DNA from: Blastomussa wellsi
Lineage: Eukaryota; Cnidaria; Anthozoa; Scleractinia; Plerogyridae
Direction of reading: 5' to 3'
NCBI GenBank assembly: GCA_947652115.1
Contig: OX393561.1
Location: forward strand, 31,669,287 to 31,733,286
DNA: 64,000 nucleotides
Below the pieces are notes generated by a model that was not told the DNA's origin, did not search any database, and saw nothing but the letters and a program-made list of their open reading frames with translations. This document shows positions 52,367 through 62,127 of the stretch, piece after piece. Position 1 is the first letter of the stretch. Each line of letters opens with the position of its first letter. The position numbers and the translations under genes are program-made.

Positions 52367-52656
52367 TATGCCGTACGATATAATTTGGTTTTATCAACTG
52401 GGTTGATAATGTCAATTGGCCACCGTAAAGAGATTCAAGTGCTGACGTTTCGAGCGTTAGCCCTTCGTCGGAGCGAATGTCTTCGTCTTTCGCTCCGACG
52501 AAGGGCTAACGCTCGAAACGTCAGCAATTGAATCTCTTTACGGTGGCCAATTGACATTATCAACCCAGTTGATAAAACCAAATTATATTGTCATACTTCC
52601 CACCGACGCATCACCACAGTTTCTTTAGAAACTTACCCCCTCTATGCCGTACGATA
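52367..52656. mobile_element. Palindromic hammerhead-like element with 14-bp target duplication
   Basis: TATGCCGTACGATA flanks the insert at 52367-52380 and 52643-52656. The body 52381-52642 is a palindrome with arms of about 105 bp (TTTGGTTTTATCAACTGGGT, GGCCACCGTAAAGAGATTC). It carries two opposed hammerhead-like motifs (minus 52441-52474, plus 52492-52525) and a single tail GCATCACCACAGTTTCTTTA. This looks like a Penelope-derived non-autonomous insertion. Confidence 0.8.
52441..52525. ncRNA. Pair of opposed hammerhead-like motifs
   Basis: Each motif reads stem I GCT, CCGACGA, an extra A, stem II GGGC/GCTC with UAAC loop, GAAAC, GTC and stem I AGC. The layout equals the motif at 12012, but the core has CCGACGA in place of CUGAUGA (two U-to-C changes), so catalysis is doubtful. 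Confidence 0.4.
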
Positions 52657-52984
52657 CTCAAGGTTCGTATATCCATAGCCCTCACAACGAATAACAGTTG
52701 CACGAACATTGAATTGAAATACCGGGGATCCTTTTTTCAAGAGTTGCGCTTTGAAGCCATTTTTTATTGACCTTTTTACTTTTGCATGCAAGAAATATAC
52801 AGCTTAACTTTTGTGTATTTGAAGGACTTTGTTTTGCTTTATTTTTTGATTCCGGTTTCCGGATTCCGGATTTGGGATTCCGGGTTCCTGATTTTAGGGT
52901 TGCCCAAATACGTCATGTATCCGTTAAACTCTATAATTTGGCGTACATGAAGCGCAGATCCAAATTTTAACGCGCTTCGCACAA

Positions 52985-54490
52985 GACAATGCAACTTTGG
53001 CATGTACTAAAACCCGAAACAACGAAACGAAACCACCGAAACGAAACGACCGAAACAAGCGAAACCACCGAAACGACCGGACCGGAACGAAACGACCGAA
53101 ACAAGCGAAACCACCGAAACGAAATCACCGAAATAAGCGAAACCACCGTTTTTGGTATGTCACGCAACGGATTCCAGTGGAGACTATGGGTTCGAGGAAT
53201 GCCAAGGAAGTGATCGATTTCTCTCCAAGCTTTTCAAATGCTGTCTTGAATTAGGGAAGCTATCTAGATGTCCCTTTTTATCTTATTTTTTGTTTGACTT
53301 CTGGAAGCCACAAAAAGAATCTAAATTTATTAGTTTATCTTTAATCGCTCTTCTGTACATATTTTGTAAGCAAATACATCATGGGCAAGAAGTTGCTTTC
53401 GCTCCCCAAAAAGGAAACGAGGGGAGACATGAAGCTGAAGATTTATACACGTAGTGAAGACGCGCTCGATTATATTGATTGATATGGGTGTTCATTTTCG
53501 TCTTCGCTTCCCAAATCGTTTAATAAATTCTTCTAACGCCACTGTGTAATCATTGTCAAATTCACATTTACGATACACTGGGGGAGTTGAGATCAGCGGT
53601 TTATGATTGAAATCCAACGTGATATATCCTTTGGTTGCTTCCAATCATCAGGTCGGTCTTGGTATAAACCCAATATACCAGCCGCCTGAATGGGTTTATG
53701 ACGCAATGTCGCAGTATACTGAAGAATCACAATGACAAACTCAAAGTCGACGATCTTTTAATAGTTTTCTTTTTTTTATTTTGTTAATAAATGGAACGAT
53801 ACTAAGCACTTAACGACTGGCCCCAAGGGAAACAGTGAGTTTTGTTACCCCTCGGGGAACATTGAGCAGTAGTAGTAAACCTGTATTTAAAACAGGGTAA
53901 ACCATTCAGTTGTAAAACAACTGTTATCAATGGGTGCCCTAAAACATATGTGTACAAATGTTGAATAAAGTTATCGGGGCAACAAAACTCAATGTTTCTT
54001 TTGGGGCCAGACATTAAGTGCTTAGTATCGTTCCATTTATTAACAAAATAAAAAAAGAAAACTATTAAAAGATCGTTGACTTTGAGTTTGTAATTGCTCT
54101 TCATGTCTCCGCTCGTTTCCTTGTTGGGGAGCGAAAGCAACTTCTTGCCCATGGTGTATTTGCTTACAAAACATGTACAAAACTAATAAATTTAAATTAT
54201 TTTTGTGGCTTCTGGAAGTCAAACAAAAAATATGATAAAAAGGGACATCTAACTTCCCTAATTCTAGACAGTATTTGAAAAGCTTGGAGAGAAATCGATA
54301 ACTTCCTTAGCATTCCTGTCATTCCTCGAACCTATAGACTTCTGGAATGCATTGCGTGACATACCAAAAACGGTGGTTTCATTTTGGTCGTTTCGGTGGT
54401 TTCGTTTCGGTGGTTTCGGTGGTTTCGCTTGTTTCGGTCGTTTCGTTTCGTTGTTTCGGGTTTTAGTACATGCCTGCAACTTTCCCTTGC
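52985..54490. repeat. 1.5-kb nested palindrome upstream of gene C
   Basis: The outer arms (52990-53434 and 54096-54485) each carry a CGAAAC(C/G)ACC minisatellite, TTTTTGGTATGTCACGCAA and GGGCAAGAAGTTGCTTTCGC. The inner arms (53735-53820 and 54011-54095) share AATGGAACGATACTAAGCAC. The left side has an extra piece of about 297 bp (53435-53731) bounded by CTGAAGA. It ends about 70 bp before the ATG of gene C. Confidence 0.8.
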
Positions 54491-54510
54491 AATGCACTCC
54501 AAATATAGCA

Positions 54511-54524
54511 CTTTCACGTTTCAC
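54511..54524 (-). promoter_or_regulatory. ISRE-like element upstream of gene C
   Basis: Minus strand GTGAAACGTGAAAGTGC: two GAAA half-sites with a 3-nt instead of a 2-nt spacer. It is 33 bp upstream of the ATG and starts with the same GCACTTTCA as the element upstream of gene B. Confidence 0.45.
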
Positions 54525-54556
54525 TACCGCCTTTTAACCTCTTAGATTCGCGGAAC

Positions 54557-54717
54557 ATGGGGGAAGAAATAGGAGTTGTCGGTGGCTATGATTTTGTGTT
54601 TATAGACGAATTGTCTCCAGGCCAAACCTGCTCTATTTGTCTGCTTGCCATGCGGAACCCAGTACAGACTTGGTGTGGGCACCGCTTTTGCCAAACATGC
54701 TTGCTAGCGACTTTAAG
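54557..54717 (+). CDS. Gene C exon 1: start and first half of RING
   Basis: ATG at 54557. Encodes GGYDFVFIDELSPGQ and CSICLLAMRNPVQTWCGHRF. Donor AAG|GTAACG, phase 2. Confidence 0.92.
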
Positions 54718-57700
54718 GTAACGTATATACCATGTACCTCTTGTGAATACTTCGGGTTCGCCTGATGATTTGTAAGAGCTTCCAACAGTAACTGAAATGT
54801 TCCATAATATCATCGAGAACCAACAGACAGCTTCATGTTGTTTTCAACATGCACGTGCTGAATACTATGTCACAGAATGTAAACGTCAACGTTGTCACGG
54901 TCTAGCATACATGCGAATCGTGTGCAAAGCTTGAATTCGTAAATCCACTTTTCACCTTCAGGCGAGCTGGCAATGATCAAGTTTGTCCACAAGATAGGAT
55001 ACCCATTCCTGAAGATGGAGGGGTGAGTTTTTATCAACGTGAGATGAGCATTGAAATGGTATTCCCACAGTTTTCAGTATTCTGCATAGTTGCTCTTTAG
55101 GGGCTGGTCATTTAATATTTTTGTAGAGGGTGGGGAAAATCGTAGGAAAATCATCGGAAAAGAATTAAAGTTTGCATGGTTATTACATTATATTTTTGTT
55201 CACCATGAAGGCATAATTTGTAAGATCTATCACTTTTCCAAAGTAAAGAGAACTTTTCCTTTATTTAACAAAAACGCCACTTTGAGGAGTTAATAATACT
55301 GATATGTACACTATACATATAACCTGTCCAAAATTTGCGCTATAATTTGCTGGCATCCATAGCAACTCTGTACTGGTACACAAGAGCCGATACACAAGAC
55401 CAAACAATACACTACAGCTAACCAATGAATCCTAAACAAAGAAAATACAATGGTTATTCCCTTGTGCACCAGTACATGTGGACAGAACCAAATAATGTTG
55501 GCTGCAACGACTTTGTGATACAGTAAGTTAGTTCCGTTGTTATGCAAAGTAACGAATCATCTTATGATTGTATTTACTGTATTTACTCGATTAAGTGATA
55601 ATGATAAAGAATTGAATTTGTATAACGCTAAAACTATAAAAGAATATTCAAAAGCGCTTAACATTACCTTGAATAAGCGCCCACCCTGTTGATAGGAAAT
55701 GTTAATAAGCACCCAGCCTTGAACAGGTGCCCACCCCCCCCCCCCACCAAAAAAAAAAAAACAGAGATAGAGACAATAAGCTAATTGACATTAGTGACAA
55801 TAAGATGGAAATTGGCAAAGTACTATAATTCCCCCGAGTTTTCTTAAAATTCTGCTTTATTGGTACATCTTCATGTTTTGTTGTAAAATAAACTTACTAC
55901 TTGCTGAGAATGGTGAAAATTTAATCAGCGCCCAGCCTCAAATAAGCGCCCACCTCGAATAAGTGCCCACTGTCAAGGTCCAAAAATGTAATAAGTGCCT
56001 GGGCACTTACAGTAATCAAATAAATATGGTATCGTGCCTTTTTGTGTCTGCAACATTTATAATGCACACAGACACTATGATAAGCTGTAAAATTCACGAC
56101 CACTACTTCATATACGACAAGATCTAGGATTGGCTCTTGGTCTTTCACTGAAGATTCCATTATGTTACATGATACATGAAGTATTTTCGGCGTGTACCAC
56201 TTTCAGGAATAACATTCATTCCTCAGGGGAATAAGCAAGCCAATTGAATAGGTAAAATGACAGAGGAAATAGGTCATGGCAAATGACTAATATTTCGATG
56301 AGATTTGGAACCTAATGAAAGAAACCACATGCTTTTGAACTGGTTTTCAAAGAAGGAAAGCTGCAAGCATCGTTTTCTTTCTAGGTGAGTGATCTTTTTC
56401 ATTTTGTTCCTTTCTTTTTCTTCTTTTGTCTCAGCATTCATACTTTGTGTTTCCTGGCCTAGTGAAAGGTTTAAGTTGTAGATCGATGGAAGCTTTCTCA
56501 CCAACAGGGTCACCATCTGGCCATTTTGTAATTGCCTAGGACACAAAATAAGCTAAAGTCCCTCCACTGGGAATAAATGAGCTCCATTATAATTTATAAT
56601 TCACTCAGTTTACTTTTTTCATTTGCAGATGTACTTGGTGTGTGAAGTTTCACTGCATATCATGCAAGCCTGCTGCAACTAACAAATAGCTTGTCATAGA
56701 GAAATCTCCAATTTTCATCTGTTCTATTTGTGGGCTCAAAAAATGCAGTCCACTATTCAACAGTGTCAAGTTCAACTACTGGTCCAGGTTCCAAGATTCA
56801 AAGATTACAGCAACCCTGTTTCACAATATAATTTACAACCATCTATTGTCACAAGGAAAGCAAGATCTTCCCATCCCTGAAGAAAACAACTTCATTTCTT
56901 CTGGAGCTACCAACTATAACCTTATGCACCAATCAATTTTAAGCCAGAGGGGGGTGGGAGGCTGGGCATAGGCAGGGCATGTCATCTGAGATGAGATTTT
57001 CTATTCAAATGTCCTGCCCCAGGGCATTTGTGGATGGTCAAAAGACGGTCAAAAGTCCTCACTACGGGACAATAACTAATGTCAAATTCCCCAATTAGGC
57101 CAATTAGCTTAACATTGATAGGTGCATTACCATCAAGAACAACAAGAAAAATAGCGGAGTCCATCAAAATCTAAATTGAATGAACACTTCTCTGGTCTTT
57201 GGGGATATTACCACAGAGTAATTTATACCTATGTTTCATTCCAGGTTTTGCCACGAAACATTTTGTAGACTCTAGTGTTAGGTGGAACACCTGTCTTTGT
57301 GATAAACATTATTAATTTACAAGTAGGTGTGCTACTTGTAATATTTCAGTTGTGTTACATTTCTGCTACATTTGATTTGGTCACATTTGATTTCAGTTAT
57401 GAAACAAGTTCTGAGACCCTGGACTATTTACCTATTGATGTAAAGTATATGGAATAATTCATATATGAACTGCTCTACCAGCTGAGCTATGAAACCATAC
57501 ATTGAGAGTGAGGTTAACTTAAAAAAATAGTTCATATTTTTCTGTGAGGAGTGAAATGATGCAATAATTCACTGTGGATGTAGATTAGTTTAATATTGCA
57601 TACAGCAGAAATGTAAAATACAGAAGTCAGTAACTTTTTTATACCATGTTTTGACCTTCCACTTTGTGAGGTAAGAAATTGATTATGAATTATTTTAAAT

Positions 57701-60700
57701 TACATTTTGACTATGAACTAGTTTGTATAAGGCGCTGTGGCTTAATGGTTAGTGTGCTGGATGCCAGATTGAATGGTCTGAGTTGAAGCCTCGGCCAGGG
57801 CACTTGCTTTGTGTTCTTTGGCAAGTGTCTCTCTAAATTTATTACCCAGGTATATACAATGTAAGTGGGTACTGGCAAATTTAATACTGGGGGGGGGGGG
57901 GGGTAACCCTGCAATGGACTAGAATCCCTCTATGGAGGAGTAGAAATACTTCTAGTCGCTTCATGTTACAGAAGCTATAAGCTCTGGCGGTATGGGCCAC
58001 AAGGCTTGACGCAGGCTTTACCCCTTTTTTACCATAAATTGAATCACCACAATTCCAAAAACATATATTGTGCTACTAGCATTTGGGATACAGCTCTCTG
58101 TGTTTACAAACAATGACTTCTTTGATACCATTCAATTTTATTTAAAACTGTTAGGTGTTGTTTGTTGGCTATTGTCTTTATTTTGATACAAGAAATGGCA
58201 CGTTCACTTTTCTGTTAGATGCTTTGTAGTACAATAAAGGAATAACAGTTCCAACTCACATTTCTGCCATCCCAGGCAACAGTTAGAATAGTTCTACCTG
58301 TGAATCAGTTGCTTGTGCTTTATACGGGCTCTCTTTGACCGTAGAGCTGGACAAAAAGTTAGCCCTACCTCTTTGAAACCAGGGTCTAATTGTCAAGTGC
58401 ACTGCCGTGCATAAATGGCCCAAAAAATTCTAGTATAACATTATTAGTGCTGCTTACAATATATACAACATACCCAACTGAATAGGAATCTTTTCAGTTT
58501 GCATGTGCTTGAATTGAGGTATACCCAAAAATTTTCTGGCTGTAGCTTCACTCTGCAGTTTAACGGCGGTAAAACTGTAAAAAAAAAAGCAAGAAAAGTA
58601 TTGGAAAGATGAGGCTTCATTTTTCACTGTTTAAAGTTTAATGTTATTTTTACAAGTTTGCTGTCGATTTACTAAATTTCTCGGGACTTTACCATAAAAG
58701 GTCTGAGTATTTGAAAACGCCGAAATGCGAACTTGTCGACGCCATTGTCAAAGTACTTATTACTGCGGTGGACTCTGCATTGAGGAGAGAGGCGAGGCAA
58801 TGGCTGCTCAATACTATAGCCAATAATTATACATGTAATATCAATGAAATAAATTTGTAAGGTTTAAGTATGTCAGTCAACTTTTGAACTAATTTGTGCT
58901 GACCGTTGTTTTTTGTGGGCTCATAAATCTTCAGATAAACTGCACACTGAAATTTGTTTATAATTTTCCTCACTGTCATGTGCAGTTCTTTTTGGATGTG
59001 GCTTGGAAGAGGGATATACTATCTCTTCGTGTCAAGTGCAAAAACAGTGAAAGAGAATGCATGTGGACTGGGCTGATACGTCATTACCAGGTAACTTGTT
59101 TTTGTATCAAGCTAGTCATGTCTCTTCAGTTGGATGAAGCGTGCGTTTTTCTGCAAAGAAGCCGTTAAAAAGGCAGTTCATTTCACCTACTTTGTTATTG
59201 TTGTTAATGTTGAAAGCCGCCACCGAGTTAGCGGAATGAATGTAATTACTGATCCCTTCTTTAATTTGCAGGAACACATCAAAGTATGTCAACATGAAGA
59301 TGTAGTTTGCGATGACTGTAACAAAGGTATGGAAAGAAGATTCCTGTGCGGACACAAATCTTCAGAATGTCTCAACAGGATTGTGCAGTGTGGATACTGT
59401 GAAAAGAAGTTTGCTTTCCGGTGCACAGAGGTGAGGTTGCCCAACGTTTAAGAACCCTGCGTCTAGATTGGCCGTTTTTTCAACCAGCAGTACTTACACT
59501 CATTTATCTCATGCCTTGAAAAACGCAGGCAATCAGGAGCGTTGCAAAAAAAGCGTTGTATATTCTGCGTTATTCCACGGGTATACGTAGTATTGCACGA
59601 AAGTTTCCAGGCGTTCATTACGACTTCACGACTTCACGTTTTCCCGCCGAAGGCCAACCCGACAGCGAGCGCCACGTTTTTTATTCAACTCAGTAAATTT
59701 TTGCAAGAAAATGTTCAAATATAATTGATAAGTTAACAATAAAGACTAAGCCGTGTATTGAAGGGCCATTGTCACGATAATGCACATGCGGAGCCTTAAT
59801 TCGCACAGAAAGTTTTAACCAATAGAAATTTGGCAAGGTTGCGCACTGCACGGTGCTACGAACTACCATGGCCTTCTGCGATTGTTTTGCGCAGACAAGT
59901 GGTAAAGGCCCGTTAAACTGTCATAAAACTCAACGGGCATTTGAGAACACAAGGGAAATGTGGAAAACATGAGCCGCAGACGTGTGTTTTCTTCATTTCT
60001 CAAGTGTTCTCAAATGTCCGGAGTGTTTGATGACATGCAGTGTAATTAAGTACATGGCTTAGGATTCTTCATTTGCTTTATGGTATAGATTTTCTTCGCA
60101 GCGAGTAAAAACAACAAAACATGCAAGAGCGATAAAATGAAGCAATTTAATTTCGCTTCTTCTACTTTCCCGTCTCTCGAACGCAGAAGCTTCCTCGACA
60201 ATTTCTGCAGCCTGACTCTGAATTTTGTCGGGAATTTCTTCATACAAAATGTTCTCCGCCATCTCTTGCGCATATTTTCACAAGAGTGAAGCTGAGGAAA
60301 AACAATAAAACACGCTTTTTCTGTGTTGTATACTCTGATAAAACATGCATTTTTGACCAATCAGAGCGTGTGCAGAATCCTTACTTGATCAGTCACCGTA
60401 TTTGATACAGGGAGTTCTCATTACTGGACCACTGGTGCTTTTGTACTATGCTCAGTGACTGGTTTAAAAATCTCGCGGCACTTTTTCAACCAATTAAGAT
60501 TAAAACCAAAACCAATCGTGACTCGCGCGCGCAGGTTTTCCTGCGCTTTGTGTCGGCTATTTACTTCGATTTTAGTGATTCGTTCACTGGATTTTCTGCG
60601 TTGTTTGTTATTGCACTTATTGGCCAAAGTAGTTACTTTGGTTGATATACCTGGTCATTCTGTGATCAGTCAAATTTGGGACTACAAGCTATTTTTGTCA

Positions 60701-62089
60701 TTTCACGCCACAAATTTCAATACCCTGAGATGATAAACACGAAAACCGATTCTGGATTGCCAATTCAAGCTTGGTAAATTACATTATATCACGAACCCAA
60801 ATGCGAACTTGTGTGATAAGTTATTTTCTATATTATTTTTTACATGATTTCAGTACTTTACTGTAGAGAGAACGAAATATAGTTGGAAAACTGTCCCGCT
60901 GTTTATTGAAATCAACAGAAACACCGTGAAAAATGCAGACGTTTCCCTCTTGAGTGTCCTCAGCTGTGTGGAGTGCGGGAAATTCCCCGAGAGGAGGTGA
61001 ACAAAATATTTATATATTATATAATTAAAGAATCAACCGCTTTTGTTTCATCACAAAGCTATATAGTTATAGTATATTAGTTTTTGGTAAATAGGAACTC
61101 TTAACTTATATTTTACTTTATTGTTTATTTTGCAGTGGTGTCCCCCATTAGTAAAGGAAGTGTTATCTCAATCGTTTTTGTACAAACTCCTATCTTGCTG
61201 TCTAATATCAAAAGTAGATTATTGTACTGGCAAAACTTTAACGAGTTAGAACTTGTCTAAGCTCAAAAGAAAACCAAAAATAATGGTTTAGTTACGTTAC
61301 CGAAAACTGTATCATTGCATTGAAACCGTTTACTGACGTCTGTTGTTCTCGATGGCGAGGATGCAAGTGGATTGAAAATTTTTGGCATTGCCATTTTTTT
61401 CAAATTCTCAAGCCATCTCCTGAAAAAAAGGGAAGCCAACTAATATGGTTTGCTCAATGCCCCTTTAATCTGAAGAAGAAAAACTGAGGTTATATGCTAT
61501 TCGGTACTGGGAAGCGCTTAAATCTCTGTTTGATGGAAGACAAGTTAAGCTTTCAGTGAATGGCTCTTAAATCAACAACACAACAAGTTATAAATACCTT
61601 TTCGCGCATCTGGACCAGACCCTAAATTTTGAAACTCATTTTCACAAAACGTCAGTACAAGAAGACAACAGGAAGAGTCGACCTGTTACGGCGCATTCGT
61701 TCAGCGTTGATGCTTTCAGTGTTCAACGAATCTGCCAATTGATGATCATGCCGATATTTACGTATTTCGGCTTTAATATTCTTGGTTACTCAGATTCCGG
61801 AAAAGCTTGGTCCGCAGCATCGAGAACCGAAGTCTCGGAATTATTTCACTGAAATCCACTCCGCCAAACTGTGAATTTCGATTTTTATCAATGAAAAACG
61901 TTTGGATGATTTTTACCTGTTGGTTTTTATCGTCGCATGATTGACTATGTATAATAGTCAAATATTGTAATTTTTTGTATTTTTAGTTTTACTTCATTTA
62001 TTTATTTATCGTCATCTTGGCAGGACCCCCTTTGAGACCCTTTGATAACAGTAAAACTGCACTGAAGAATTATGCTGTGAAAATATTCG

Positions 62090-62127
<38 letters not shown>

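Larger units (their letters stand above)
51897..52912. mobile_element. DNA transposon remnant with TGGGCAACCC TIRs and AATACG target duplication
   Basis: Element 51903-52906 (1,004 bp). The termini TGGGCAACCCTAAAACCAGG and the reverse of CCTGATTTTAGGGTTGCCCA form TIRs, followed by a CCGGAAACCGGAATCCGG inner pair. AATACG flanks both ends (51897-51902, 52907-52912). It has no transposase ORF. It has been split by the 52381-52642 insertion. The superfamily is undetermined. Confidence 0.8.

Noticed and set aside
52989..53254. ORFs rich in NETTKRN/HRN repeats (and 54264-54524 on the other strand)
   Set aside because: They translate the CGAAAC minisatellite at the ends of the palindrome; both strands give similar artefacts.
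57470..57505. tRNA A-box-like sequence on the minus strand (TAGCTCAGCTGGTAGAGC)
   Set aside because: No B box or acceptor stem follows, so it is not a tRNA gene.
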